A model generated the notes under the pieces. The model had not been told where the DNA came from, ran no database searches, and saw only the letters and a program-made list of their open reading frames with translations. DNA of 60,418 bases. Origin: Deltaproteobacteria bacterium. GTDB lineage: Bacteria > Bdellovibrionota_C > UBA2361 > JAGFJO01. Made by a program: the position numbers and the translations under genes. Below, piece by piece: positions 26,370 to 36,905 of this stretch. The DNA lies in contig JAGFJO010000056.1 of assembly GCA_024102635.1 (NCBI GenBank), positions 1 to 60,418 on the forward strand, in the 5' to 3' direction. How positions within the stretch are numbered: position 1 is the first letter of the stretch; each line of letters begins with the position of its first letter.

Positions 26370-28016
26370 ATGCCTACATCCGGCAGCCTGCTAAGAGGCA
26401 CCTCCGTTGTTGCGTCGCTAACGCTGCTAAGTCGCGTATTCGGCTTCGTGCGCGATTTATTGCTGGCGCGCATCTTCGGTGCAGGGTCACTTTCAGACTG
26501 CTTCTTCGTCGCATTTCGAATTCCCAATTTACTACGAAGCTTCGTGGCGGAGGGCGCTCTAACATCTGCTTTCGTCCCGGTCTTTTCGGATAGCCTTTCA
26601 CAGGGGCGCTCGCAGGCGCAAAGTACTCTTGCAGTTGTCACTGGTTTCATATTGTTCATTACTTGCGCGCTCTCCATCGCGGGTATAGTTTTTGCGGATT
26701 TTATCGTGGGAATTATGGCACCGGGCTTTCTTCGTGACCCGCAGGTTTTCTCGCTGTGTGTGCTGCTAACTCGACTAATGCTTCCTTACATCATTTTCGT
26801 CAGTTTGGTTGCCATGCTCAATGCCGCTCTCAATACCGTTCAAATCTTCGGAGCGGCGGCCTTCGCACAGGTAGTCATGAATTTGGTCCTGATAGCGGGA
26901 GCTCTCATAGCTGCGGCTTTTACTGGCGCCGCGGCTGTAAAAATTCTCGCTTACTCAGTCGTTGTAGGAGGAGCCGTGCAAGTGCTGGTACAGCTGCCGG
27001 CTTTGTCGAGGTCGGGCTTTACTCTCCGTCCGAGTTTTAGTCTGCGGAATAGCGCCATTCGGCAGCTAACTGTTCTTATGGCTCCGGCCCTGGTGGGAGC
27101 CAGTGTTTATCAGCTCTCCCAGTTCCTGAACACACTCTTCGCTTCAATACTTGGTATGGGAAGTGTCTCCTGGCTTTTTTATGCGGACCGTCTTTCTCAG
27201 TTGCCGATCGGCATTTTTTCAATCGCCCTGGCTTCGGTGCTTTTGCCTGCCCTTTCAACGGCACGTGCGGCAGGAGACGATACGAAGTTTTCATCCAGTT
27301 TGATCAATTCCTTGCGTTATACAAGCTTTTTCATAATCCCCGTGGCGGCTGTACTATTCATTTTTGCAGAGCCTTTTATCGCTTGGATGTTCGAACGCGG
27401 CGCATTCACGTCGGACGACACTGCCATGACTGCACTGGCGGTTCAGGGCTTCGCCATAGGAGCTTGGGGAATCAGCTGTCACTCTATGATCTCCCGTGCT
27501 TTTATAGCGGGCAAGGACACCGTTACTCCCACCGTGGTGGGAATCTTCACTCTCATTCTAAATGTCTTCTTTGCACTTTTGTTTATGGGCCGCCTGCAGT
27601 CTGTAGAATCATCAGCGCTGTCACAGTTCGCGGCGGCCTTGCAGGCTCCGCTGCTCCAGGTCTTTCCATCGTTTAACCTGCAGCACGCCGGACTAGCGTT
27701 GGCTTCCAGCCTCTCTTCTACGATTTCCTTTCTGCTAATGCTCGCGATATTCAAACGACGCTCGAATCAGGTGCAGTTTGGTGCATTTACAAGCGCAAGT
27801 GTGCGCGCTGCTGCTGCCGTCGCCATTGCAATAGCAGCTGATTTGACGGTTAAGCAGTATCTGCCGCAAGCAGGAGCTGCTCAAGTTTCCCGTCTAATTC
27901 TCTTTGCAATGATTTATCCGGCGGCAGCGCGGCTAATGAGCTCTCGTGAACTGACGGAAAGCCTCCAAGTCATTGGAGCACTCCGGTCAAAAATCTTTAG
28001 AAGTTCAGGCGGATAA
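26370..28016 (+). CDS. murJ: Lipid II flippase MurJ (MviN family)
   Basis: 548 residues, about 14 membrane segments. Translocates lipid-linked peptidoglycan precursors to the periplasmic face. The N-terminal signature SLLSRVFGFVRDLLLARIFGAG and FRIPNLLRSFVAEGALTSAFVP are classical MurJ features, including the Arg of the central cavity. The SQLPIGIFSIALASVLLPALS motif is also present. Length is slightly over the usual 510-530. No division genes adjoin it; the gene is followed after 68 nt by a coiled-coil protein on the same strand. Confidence 0.96.
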   Translation: MPTSGSLLRGTSVVASLTLLSRVFGFVRDLLLARIFGAGSLSDCFFVAFRIPNLLRSFVAEGALTSAFVPVFSDSLSQGRSQAQSTLAVVTGFILFITCALSIAGIVFADFIVGIMAPGFLRDPQVFSLCVLLTRLMLPYIIFVSLVAMLNAALNTVQIFGAAAFAQVVMNLVLIAGALIAAAFTGAAAVKILAYSVVVGGAVQVLVQLPALSRSGFTLRPSFSLRNSAIRQLTVLMAPALVGASVYQLSQFLNTLFASILGMGSVSWLFYADRLSQLPIGIFSIALASVLLPALSTARAAGDDTKFSSSLINSLRYTSFFIIPVAAVLFIFAEPFIAWMFERGAFTSDDTAMTALAVQGFAIGAWGISCHSMISRAFIAGKDTVTPTVVGIFTLILNVFFALLFMGRLQSVESSALSQFAAALQAPLLQVFPSFNLQHAGLALASSLSSTISFLLMLAIFKRRSNQVQFGAFTSASVRAAAAVAIAIAADLTVKQYLPQAGAAQVSRLILFAMIYPAAARLMSSRELTESLQVIGALRSKIFRSSGG

Positions 28017-28084
28017 GCGACATTTCTGCTTTTTGACTAGCGGCCTCCAACTGCTAGAATTGCCTTAATTAGCTGAAGATTTAT

Positions 28085-29830
28085 ATGGCTCCAACTCCAG
28101 CCTCTAACCCATCACACCATCCCAAGCCCCCCCATAGCGATGTCACCGTTCATCTAGGACAAGATGAATTGCTTGTTAAATGGAAAAGTCGCGGAGGCTT
28201 CGAGGTTGAAGTAAGTATAACCGAAGGAGATTTATCCAAGCGCAAAGAGACCATAGAGCGCCTTGCCGCAAGCAATCCTAAGACTCCTTCCGGCAGTGCG
28301 ATACCTCATCAGCAAGAACTATTTAAGGAACTTGCCAAAGAAGGCGAATTCGTACGGCTTAACGGAACTTTCTCGCATGGCGTAGTTACTCCTCTGCGGG
28401 TAAGAAGCGGGGCATCAGTCGATTTGCAAGCAGACAATAGTGTCTTACATATCATAGGTCAAGATGCCGCATCAGTAAGGGTCAAGGGTACTTCGTCCGA
28501 TATCCTCCTTCAGTTACCTTGCGCGAACGGAAAGCAAAAAGTTGCGCTTGAACTCGACTCGGCGTCCTCCGTCGCAGGGCAGCTCTCGGGGTCGGTTATG
28601 GATGAATCGACCTCCATTCGCGGCTATGCGCTCAACCTGAAATTAAAGGGAGTGAGCTGGGAAAAGCCTGAAAGTGCCCGTGACCGCTTGAAGGGGATGG
28701 TCTTCGCTTGGTCAAATGTCGAGAGGACGGACTTTGAACCTTTCAGTAAGCAGCTAAAATCTTCCGAACTTCGCAGCATCCAGCATGAGCTGAATATTCG
28801 GATGAACTCCGGTAAATTGCAGCAGGTAGCTGCACAGCTCCCCAACGGATGGCTGATTCAATCGACTGACAAAGCAATTTCATCTTCCTTTGCCGCAAGT
28901 ACTGCGTCGAACTTCTTGCAGATAGTTGCCGCGCCTGACGGACCTCAAAAAGTGACATACGAGCTGCCTGCTGATTCGGCCGAAACGGGAGTCGCGATCG
29001 TTGCAGACAGCAGCTTGCCTGATGGACCAACTCAAACAATTGAAATCGCCTTTTTTTGTAATTACGACCTGCTCTTCAGCATGCTGCAGATAAATGCTGC
29101 CATCGCATTCGGCGCCCAGCACAAAAAACATCGCGAAGAGATTGAACAGGCCGTCTCAGCCCTTGCCGCCGCTCTGCAGGCTACGCAGGAAGAGGCCGAC
29201 AGACTGAATGGTGCTTCCGCCAAGCTCAAGGGTCTCCTGAACAACGAAAAGGATAAGCAGAACGATGTAAGTGACGCTGAGAAAGCCCATCAAGCTGCGG
29301 CCGAGCAGGCCAGGTCGGCCGCCGAGAGGTTAGCCTCCGCCCGGCATGATAGACAGAAATTCGATGTCCCGATTGAAAGCGAGGCAGTCTTTACAGAGCT
29401 TCTTGATAAACTTCAAGATTCAGAGCAGCAAAGTCAGCACTTTAAGGACATGATCGATATTGCCAGACGGCAGCGGGAAGAGGAAAAAAATGCTGCGGAA
29501 AGGCTCGCAACGCAAGCTGCCGAGGAGCAGGACAGAGTGAAGCAGGAGGCCGACAAGCATGAGAGAGCGCTCAACGAGGCACGGCTTGCCTTGCAGGAGG
29601 CGGCTTCCAGAAGGAAGGAATGCGAAGACTTAGTCTCCCAGGCTGAAGCCAAGACTAAAGAGCTTGAATCACTAAAGGCAGGAATTGCGGCGCTTACAAC
29701 GCTCAAGGACACCCTGGCGCAAAAGGCTAATCAGCCGCTGGACATTTTGGCTCCGATCAACGAAACAGCCTCGGTACTTAACGAACTCAATCTTGACCCG
29801 CTTAGCGACGATGCTGCGCGGGTGATCTAA
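28085..29830 (+). CDS. Large coiled-coil protein of unknown function
   Basis: 581 residues; not recognised. Residues 1-330 are mixed with beta-rich segments (SDVTVHLGQDELLVKWKSRG, RLNGTFSHGVVTPLRVRSG) and no signal peptide. Residues about 345-550 are an almost continuous Ala/Glu/Lys-rich coiled coil broken once by a DVPIESEAVF segment (about 425-440). The tail is hydrophobic and acidic (DILAPINETASVLNELNLD). It is probably cytoplasmic and structural or scaffolding. Its stop directly abuts the stop of the convergent small exported protein. Confidence 0.65.
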   Translation: MAPTPASNPSHHPKPPHSDVTVHLGQDELLVKWKSRGGFEVEVSITEGDLSKRKETIERLAASNPKTPSGSAIPHQQELFKELAKEGEFVRLNGTFSHGVVTPLRVRSGASVDLQADNSVLHIIGQDAASVRVKGTSSDILLQLPCANGKQKVALELDSASSVAGQLSGSVMDESTSIRGYALNLKLKGVSWEKPESARDRLKGMVFAWSNVERTDFEPFSKQLKSSELRSIQHELNIRMNSGKLQQVAAQLPNGWLIQSTDKAISSSFAASTASNFLQIVAAPDGPQKVTYELPADSAETGVAIVADSSLPDGPTQTIEIAFFCNYDLLFSMLQINAAIAFGAQHKKHREEIEQAVSALAAALQATQEEADRLNGASAKLKGLLNNEKDKQNDVSDAEKAHQAAAEQARSAAERLASARHDRQKFDVPIESEAVFTELLDKLQDSEQQSQHFKDMIDIARRQREEEKNAAERLATQAAEEQDRVKQEADKHERALNEARLALQEAASRRKECEDLVSQAEAKTKELESLKAGIAALTTLKDTLAQKANQPLDILAPINETASVLNELNLDPLSDDAARVI

Positions 29831-30313
29831 TTACTCTCCGCCCAATGCGCTACCGATCTTTTCCAGCGACTCCACAAGCTTATCACGTTCAGGCAAGCCG
29901 GGAATTACATCACCGCTTGAGACGCCGCTGCCCTTATCAGGCTGCGGATTGCCTGCGACATTAGAAACTTTGCGCTCCTCTTTTGGCGGCCCGAGCTTTC
30001 GGGCAGCATCGAGATCTACAAAAGGGCTTTTTGAGCTTCCGGTAGAGATGCACGGCTCTTCAGTTGAGCCTGACATCCGGCGCGGCGCAAAAAATTTGTT
30101 GCCGGAGCTTCCACACACCTTTGAGCCTTCAATTGGCTTGCAATTAGCTTTTCCGCTGGAGTTATTGGTGTATACACCTCCGCACTTCCAAACCTCGGCC
30201 CAAGACGAACTCGGAGCCGAAGCAGCGGTGAGAATTGCAGCAAAAAATACCGAACGCGCCGGCTCTAAGACAAATTTGATGATATTACAAAATCCGGTCT
30301 GCTTACTGCACAT
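29831..30313 (-). CDS. Small exported cysteine-containing protein of unknown function
   Basis: 160 residues; not recognised. The N-terminal 40 residues include a hydrophobic segment (SVFFAAILTAASAP) ending in SSSWA, a likely signal-peptidase I site. The mature part has a compact segment with cysteines (EVWKCGGVYTN, CKPIEGSKVCG, EEPCIST) that could form disulfides. A polar, Pro/Gly-rich tail ends in a short helix (RDKLVESLEKIGSALGG). It starts five nt after the CheY stop, so they are co-transcribed. Confidence 0.5.
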   Translation of the reverse strand: MCSKQTGFCNIIKFVLEPARSVFFAAILTAASAPSSSWAEVWKCGGVYTNNSSGKANCKPIEGSKVCGSSGNKFFAPRRMSGSTEEPCISTGSSKSPFVDLDAARKLGPPKEERKVSNVAGNPQPDKGSGVSSGDVIPGLPERDKLVESLEKIGSALGGE

Positions 30314-30318
30314 GCAGC

Positions 30319-30723
30319 CTACCCCTCTTCCATATTGAGCAGCTTCATGACCTTTTCTGACAGTACTTCCGCTGTGAAAGGCTTGGATACGTAATCGGAA
30401 ACTCCAAGACTGACCGCCTCCACCACGTTCTCTCGATACGCTTCGGCGGTGAGCATTAGGAACGGCAGCTTAGCAAAACGTTCATCGGCCCGCACCCGCC
30501 TCAAAACATCAATTCCAGACATCACCGGCATGTTCCAATCGCAAATGACAAAATCTATGTCGCCTTCCAAAATTCGCTGCAGCGCCGTGCTGCCGTTCTC
30601 CGCAGTTGCAACGTTCTCTATACCAATGCCTTTTAGTATAGCGCGGACCATATTGCGAATTACCGCATGATCGTCGGCTATCAAGACATTTGGCTCCAAG
30701 TTGTTGGATTTGCTCTCTGTCAT
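30319..30723 (-). CDS. CheY-like single-domain response regulator
   Basis: 134 residues, one receiver domain. Acidic pair Asp17-Asp18, phospho-acceptor Asp62 (CDWNMP), Thr92 (LTAE) and Lys114 (YVSKPF) are all present, so it should be phosphorylatable. It could be the motor-binding CheY, because fliM in this window carries the N-terminal CheY-binding peptide, but no chemotaxis kinase is nearby and other roles are possible. Head of a two-gene operon with the small exported protein. Confidence 0.92.
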   Translation of the reverse strand: MTESKSNNLEPNVLIADDHAVIRNMVRAILKGIGIENVATAENGSTALQRILEGDIDFVICDWNMPVMSGIDVLRRVRADERFAKLPFLMLTAEAYRENVVEAVSLGVSDYVSKPFTAEVLSEKVMKLLNMEEG

Positions 30724-30776
30724 ACCTGTGTTTTCATACTATGATTCGCTTGAACGCTCTTCAAAAGCAGAGCGCT

Positions 30777-31655
30777 CTAATGCATATCACCATCTTCAGA
30801 CACCGCTTGTGCAATACCAGGAGTTATTGGTAAGGGCTCCGCCGCTGAAACGCCCTCCGGCTGCTCGTCTGAAAAATCATCCTCTTCCTCATCCGGCGGA
30901 TCACCGTCGTAAAGCAAACCACGGCGATACTGATAATAAGCGCCTTGAGTGAATAAGTAGTAGTCAATCGAGCTTTCTTTGGCCGTTTCAACTGCTTCAA
31001 GCAGATCTGCCCTGGTATCTATCGCTTCGATTATCTTGGCGCCGATAATAACGGGGATCGCTACATCATCATCTACATCAGTATATGTAAGGGCGCCGAT
31101 CGGATCGAGAAAGGAATCCACGACTTTTCCAACTCCATCCCGAAGATTCGAGGGGCCGAGAATCGGAATCACCAGATAGGGCCCGGGAGGCACATCGTAA
31201 TAGGCCAATGCGAGTCCGAAATCCTCACTATGCTGCTCAAGGCCGACATGCTTTGCCACATCAATAAAGCCCAACAGTCCAATGGTGGAATTGATGATAA
31301 ATCTTCCGGTATGCTCCGCGGCCTGGGTGAACTTTAGCTGCACAACATCGCTCACTAAGTAACGTGGGTAGCGGAGATTCTCAAAAAAATTACCGATGCC
31401 CTCTTGAATCGGGTCGGGCACGACATCGTCATAACCCCGCGCAACCGGTTCCAAGATGTAGATATCGAACTGATCATTGAACCAGAAGATCCCGCGATTG
31501 ACCGGCTCAATAGGGTCCCACACGTCCACTTCTTGAGCCGCCGCAAGTGGCGGCGCCGACAAGTCCGTGATAAATGAAATAGCGGCACAAAATGCCAGAG
31601 CGGCCGCGCTACAGCTACATCCTAGCCACTTTCTGTAAGTTCCGAGTTTCAGCAT
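30777..31655 (-). CDS. mlaA: MlaA (VacJ) family outer-membrane lipid-asymmetry protein
   Basis: About 292 residues. MlaA removes misplaced phospholipids from the outer leaflet of the outer membrane. Family motifs: DVWDPIEPVNRGIFWFND, then NFFENLRYPRYLVSDVVQ, and LGPSNLRDGVGKVVDSFLDP. The signal region (about residues 5-40 from the ATG at 31655) ends in Ala-rich PPLAAAQE. I do not see a lipobox, although many MlaA proteins are lipoproteins. A GTG at 31697 would extend the protein by 14 residues. The C-terminal tail is acidic (DEEEDDFSDEQ). No mlaBCDEF genes are in the window. Confidence 0.93.
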   Translation of the reverse strand: MLKLGTYRKWLGCSCSAAALAFCAAISFITDLSAPPLAAAQEVDVWDPIEPVNRGIFWFNDQFDIYILEPVARGYDDVVPDPIQEGIGNFFENLRYPRYLVSDVVQLKFTQAAEHTGRFIINSTIGLLGFIDVAKHVGLEQHSEDFGLALAYYDVPPGPYLVIPILGPSNLRDGVGKVVDSFLDPIGALTYTDVDDDVAIPVIIGAKIIEAIDTRADLLEAVETAKESSIDYYLFTQGAYYQYRRGLLYDGDPPDEEEDDFSDEQPEGVSAAEPLPITPGIAQAVSEDGDMH

Positions 31656-31803
31656 ATTAATGATCCAATAATTCTTCTCCAGCTCACTTCGAAGCACAAC
31701 CTTGCTTTAAAGTGTATAGTTTATCTGCGCCGTGTACTATGTACTATATACATTTTGGCGGTAAAGCTCCGGCTGAATTAGCCCCGCGGCCGCCTACAGT
31801 AGG

Positions 31804-32586
31804 ATGCATGCTATGGTTCCACGTGGCAATAAAAACACCACCCGCCGGCCGTACTCCGGCAAGAGAGGGTTCGGCAAAAGAAGCAGAAAGGTTAGTCAGA
31901 ACCGCGCTGAATCTGCAATGCAACGCGCTGCAGCCCAGCTACTTGCCGCATCCGGCCATTGCGACAACTGTGAAAAACCACAAGCCCTTTGCACTTGTGC
32001 ACTAATCAAGCCGATCGCTCCTCGTACAAAGCTTCTTATACTACAGCATCCGCAGGAGCCCGACAAACTCCTGGGGTCAGCCCGCCTTACCAATCTTAGC
32101 GTAAAAGAATCAAAGTTAAGGGTCGGTTTATCTTGGGCTAATCTGGATAAGGCCTGGGACGGCCAGTGTGAGCGAAATAAATGGGCGGTTCTCTACATGG
32201 GGAGCTCTAGACTACCGCAGGGGGTCCCTTCCGGATTTTGCGGACTTTTCAAGGTCGACAAGCAAAATTGCGGCGTTTGGATGGAAGATAGCGAACTCCA
32301 ATTGATTGAGGGCATAGTCCTATTAGATGGCACCTGGAGCCAAGCAAAAACGTTATGGTGGCGCAATCCATGGCTCAGCAAGCTTAAGAGAGTATCAGTA
32401 TATTCCAAGGCACCCTCGCTTTACGGCGAATTAAGAAAAGAGCCCCGTAAAGAGGGGCTCTCAACGCTTGAAGCAGCTGCCTGCGCATTATCAATCCTTG
32501 AGAGAGATCCATCCATTTTTAACTCCTTAACCGCTCCGTTTGAGCAGCTTTTAAAACTCTATCGAGCCGCGATCCAGACCGCTTAG
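31804..32586 (+). CDS. DTW-domain tRNA-uridine aminocarboxypropyltransferase
   Basis: 260 residues. DTW-domain proteins (TapT/TuaA class) add the 3-amino-3-carboxypropyl group of acp3U to tRNA using S-adenosylmethionine. A zinc-type cysteine cluster (CDNCEKPQALCTC, about residues 53-65) is followed by LILQHPQE and the DTW signature as GIVLLDGTWSQAKTLW. The N-terminal 45 residues are basic and probably tRNA-binding. The start is the first ATG of ATGCATGCTATG. The gene lies just upstream of the TPP riboswitch but has its own role. Confidence 0.88.
   Translation: MHAMVPRGNKNTTRRPYSGKRGFGKRSRKVSQNRAESAMQRAAAQLLAASGHCDNCEKPQALCTCALIKPIAPRTKLLILQHPQEPDKLLGSARLTNLSVKESKLRVGLSWANLDKAWDGQCERNKWAVLYMGSSRLPQGVPSGFCGLFKVDKQNCGVWMEDSELQLIEGIVLLDGTWSQAKTLWWRNPWLSKLKRVSVYSKAPSLYGELRKEPRKEGLSTLEAAACALSILERDPSIFNSLTAPFEQLLKLYRAAIQTA
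32439..32461 (-). terminator. Terminator-like hairpin inside the DTW gene, oriented for the minus strand
   Basis: AGAGCCCC (32439-32446) pairs perfectly with GGGGCTCT (32454-32461) around a 7-nt loop. Read on the minus strand it is followed by TTTTCTT, which is terminator-like; on the plus strand no T run follows. It lies within the coding sequence, so it may be only a by-product of codons. No minus-strand gene upstream would obviously use it. Confidence 0.3.
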
Positions 32587-32592
32587 TTCAGC

Positions 32593-32621
32593 TTTCAATC
32601 CCGCTCTCCGCATGTTATAAA
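32593..32621 (+). promoter_or_regulatory. Putative promoter of the thi operon
   Basis: TATAAA (32616-32621) lies 17 bp downstream of TTTCAA (32593-32598). Transcription would begin near 32628, immediately before the TPP riboswitch. The -10 matches 5 of 6; the -35 is weak. Confidence 0.5.
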
Positions 32622-32630
32622 TGGCTCTTC

Positions 32631-32718
32631 CAGATCGGGGTGTTCGAGCGGTGCGCGCTCGGGCTGAGATTATACCCGTTGAACCTGATGCGGATAATGC
32701 CGCCGGAGGGAGACTAGT
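32631..32718 (+). promoter_or_regulatory. TPP riboswitch (THI element)
   Basis: The conserved core is intact and in order: GGGGTG near 32637-32642, CTGAGA followed by ACCCGT, AACCTGATG, GGATAATGCC, and GGAGGGA. The variable P3-type arm is gagcggtgcgcgctc. It precedes thiS-thiC-thiG-thiH-thiF, as expected for feedback by thiamine pyrophosphate. The leader to thiS is a further ~180 nt, so the expression platform may lie in that stretch. Confidence 0.95.
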
Positions 32719-32737
32719 TTCGCCTGGCTTACATCAA

Positions 32738-32789
32738 ATTCTGCATTATGAACCTTCGGCCAAATCAATCATGGCCGATAGGGCAGAAT
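32738..32789 (+). promoter_or_regulatory. Nested hairpin between TPP riboswitch and thiS, possible expression platform
   Basis: An outer stem ATTCTGC (32738-32744) with GCAGAAT (32783-32789) encloses an inner stem TCGGCCA (32756-32762) with TGGCCGA (32772-32778). Both stems are perfect seven-base pairs. It is followed by AAAAAG rather than a T run, so it is not an ordinary intrinsic terminator. The rest of the 315-nt region between the DTW gene and thiS (32790-32901) shows no further gene. Confidence 0.45.
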
Positions 32790-32901
32790 AAAAAGCCTAA
32801 CGCGATAAAGAACCCCCTTTACGCGCATTCTCAAAAGGCCTAATGCTACGAAGCAGCAGCCTTGCCGCTTTAGCTGGATATTTTCTGGTAGTGGCAGCCT
32901 G

Positions 32902-33126
32902 ATGAGCACCGAAAAATCTCTTATTCAGATCTCCATCAACGACGCGCCATTTTCATTTTCGCGCGAGCTCCCCTTGCAGGCATTGCTCGATGAACAGCAG
33001 CTCTCTTCCGTAAAGGGTATCGCGGTGGCGGTTAACGATCACGTTATAGCTCGGCAGGACTGGCCCAGCACCATAATACGGGATCGGGATCAGATAATCG
33101 TAATTACAGCAACTCAAGGAGGATAG
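32902..33126 (+). CDS. thiS: Sulfur carrier protein ThiS
   Basis: 74 residues, ubiquitin-like fold, ending in the required Gly-Gly (ATQGG) that becomes a thiocarboxylate and donates sulfur to the thiazole. The sequence has the usual ELPLQALLDEQ and GIAVAVNDHVI features. The final codons GGA GGA also form the Shine-Dalgarno of thiC, whose ATG begins immediately after the thiS stop. No strong ribosome binding site is visible in front of thiS itself. Adenylated by ThiF and used by ThiG, both in this operon. Confidence 0.93.
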   Translation: MSTEKSLIQISINDAPFSFSRELPLQALLDEQQLSSVKGIAVAVNDHVIARQDWPSTIIRDRDQIIVITATQGG

Positions 33127-34998
<1,872 letters not shown>

Positions 34999-35002
34999 TG
35001 CA

Positions 35003-35761
35003 ATGGAGCTGAAGATCGCTGATAGAAGTTTTGCCTCCAGACTTTTCTTGGGTACCGGAAAGTTTAGCTCTAACGAGGCGATGCGCCAGGCCGTACAGGC
35101 CTCCGGGAGCCAGCTTGTAACTGTAGCGCTTAAGCGAGTGCGAATGCAGGATCGACAGGACAACCTTTTGGCTCATTTAGAGATCGAAGGGGTAAGCTTG
35201 CTCCCCAATACATCGGGAACGCGCACCGCGCGGGAGGCCGTGTTCGCCGCAAATCTTGCGCGGGAAGCCTTGGAAACAAACTGGATAAAGCTCGAGATTC
35301 ATCCGGATCCGAATTATCTTCTGCCAGATCCGATTGAAACCTTTGAAGCGGCCAAAACGTTGGTGCAGCAAGGTTTCATCGTTTTGCCGTACGTTGGGGC
35401 CGATGCCCCGCTATGTAAGCGGCTAGAGGATGTGGGCGTGCAGGCAGTCATGCCTTTAGGCGCACCGATCGGGAGCAATCGCGGCCTTGAAACCCGAGCT
35501 ATGCTCGAAATTATAATCGAACAATCCGGCGTGCCGGTGATTGTGGACGCCGGTTTGGGCGCGCCCTCCCATGCCTGTCAGGCGTTAGAAATGGGGGCAG
35601 CCGCGGTACTTGTTAATACGGCGATTGCTGTAAGCAGCGACCCGACATCAATGGCGATAGCTTTCAAGGAAGCCGTACACGCAGGACGCCGCGCTTATGA
35701 AGCAAGACTGGCTCATGTCTCGAGTTACGCAGCGGCCAGCAGTCCGCAGACCGAGTTCTAG
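35003..35761 (+). CDS. thiG: Thiazole synthase ThiG
   Basis: 252 residues, (beta/alpha)8 barrel. Condenses 1-deoxyxylulose phosphate, ThiS thiocarboxylate and dehydroglycine to the thiazole phosphate. Motifs: [38 protein letters not shown] (Schiff-base lysine), and [19 protein letters not shown]. It begins four nt after thiC and ends in TAGGAGGG, which includes the likely ribosome binding site of thiH. Confidence 0.96.
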   Translation: MELKIADRSFASRLFLGTGKFSSNEAMRQAVQASGSQLVTVALKRVRMQDRQDNLLAHLEIEGVSLLPNTSGTRTAREAVFAANLAREALETNWIKLEIHPDPNYLLPDPIETFEAAKTLVQQGFIVLPYVGADAPLCKRLEDVGVQAVMPLGAPIGSNRGLETRAMLEIIIEQSGVPVIVDAGLGAPSHACQALEMGAAAVLVNTAIAVSSDPTSMAIAFKEAVHAGRRAYEARLAHVSSYAAASSPQTEF

Positions 35762-35768
35762 GAGGGTT

Positions 35769-36905
35769 GTGGCTTCATTCTACGATGAGCTGATTAAGTT
35801 CGATTGGGAACGCGTTTCCGAGCGCATTCAATCGAAGAACGATCGGGACGTGCGCGCGGCCCTCGAAAATAGGCGCTGCACTCTGGATGATTTCATGGCA
35901 CTTGTTTCCCCGGCCGCAGCTTCGCACCTCCCGGCTATAAAGAATCGCAGCTCGCAGCTTACTAAAAGGCGGTTCGGCAACGTAATTCAGATGTACGTGC
36001 CTATGTATCTCTCCAATGAATGTACGAACATCTGCACCTACTGCGGCTTTAGTCTCAATAATCAGATCAAACGCCTTACCCTTAATGAACATGAAATTCT
36101 GCAAGAGGCCCACGCCATTAAGCAGATGGGTTTTGACCACGTGCTGCTTGTAAGTGGAGAGTCTCCACGTAATGTAGGCGTCGACTACTTTCTCACCGCG
36201 CTGCACTTGTTGCGCCCCCATTTTTCAAATATTGCTCTCGAAGTGCAGCCTCTAGATGAAGAGGAGTACCGCATCTTGCAGGCGGCCGGATTACACAGCG
36301 TGCTTGTCTATCAAGAGACGTATAATCAGGAGAACTACAGAAAGCACCATCTCAAAGGAAAAAAGGCAAATTACAGGCATCGCTTAGAGACTCCAGACAG
36401 GCTGGGGCGCGCCGAAGTCCACAAGATCGGCCTTGGGATTTTGATAGGACTTGAGGACTGGCGCACCGATGCATTTTTCATGGCGGCTCATTTATCTTAC
36501 TTGCGGCGCAAGTATTGGAAGACCCGCTTCTCGGTTTCATTTCCAAGACTGCGCCCGGCGGAAGGGATGCTTGAACCGAAGGTAGTAATGAGCGAAAGCG
36601 AGCTTAAACAGCTTATTTGCGCATTCCGCTTATTTGATGAGAACTTAGAACTTTCACTCTCAACCCGTGAACGCGCTGCGTTTAGAGATGAGGCTATCAA
36701 TATCGGCATCACTTCCGTTAGCGCCGGTTCGCGCACTGACCCGGGAGGATACTCAACCAGCAGCGGCGCCTTGAAGCAGTTTGAGATCGACGACAACCGC
36801 ACGCCTCAAGAGGTGGCATCCGCCATTCGCTCTAAAGGCTTCGAGGTGGTGTGGAAAGATTGGGATAGAGCATTCGATGCGGGGATTAACGCCACAGGAA
36901 CTTAA
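35769..36905 (+). CDS. thiH: 2-iminoacetate synthase (tyrosine lyase) ThiH
   Basis: 378 residues. Radical-SAM enzyme that cleaves tyrosine to dehydroglycine for ThiG. The cluster motif is CTNICTYCGF (CxxxCxxC), and the ThiH-specific motifs VYQETYNQENY, LETPDRLGRAEVHKIGLG and FPRLRPAEG are present. I chose GTG at 35769 because the protein then begins at the position usual for ThiH and GGAGG overlaps the thiG stop, although spacing is short. ATG codons at 35697 and 35715 would overlap thiG by over 45 nt. Use of ThiH instead of the oxidase ThiO suggests the pathway can work without oxygen. Confidence 0.95.
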   Translation: MASFYDELIKFDWERVSERIQSKNDRDVRAALENRRCTLDDFMALVSPAAASHLPAIKNRSSQLTKRRFGNVIQMYVPMYLSNECTNICTYCGFSLNNQIKRLTLNEHEILQEAHAIKQMGFDHVLLVSGESPRNVGVDYFLTALHLLRPHFSNIALEVQPLDEEEYRILQAAGLHSVLVYQETYNQENYRKHHLKGKKANYRHRLETPDRLGRAEVHKIGLGILIGLEDWRTDAFFMAAHLSYLRRKYWKTRFSVSFPRLRPAEGMLEPKVVMSESELKQLICAFRLFDENLELSLSTRERAAFRDEAINIGITSVSAGSRTDPGGYSTSSGALKQFEIDDNRTPQEVASAIRSKGFEVVWKDWDRAFDAGINATGT

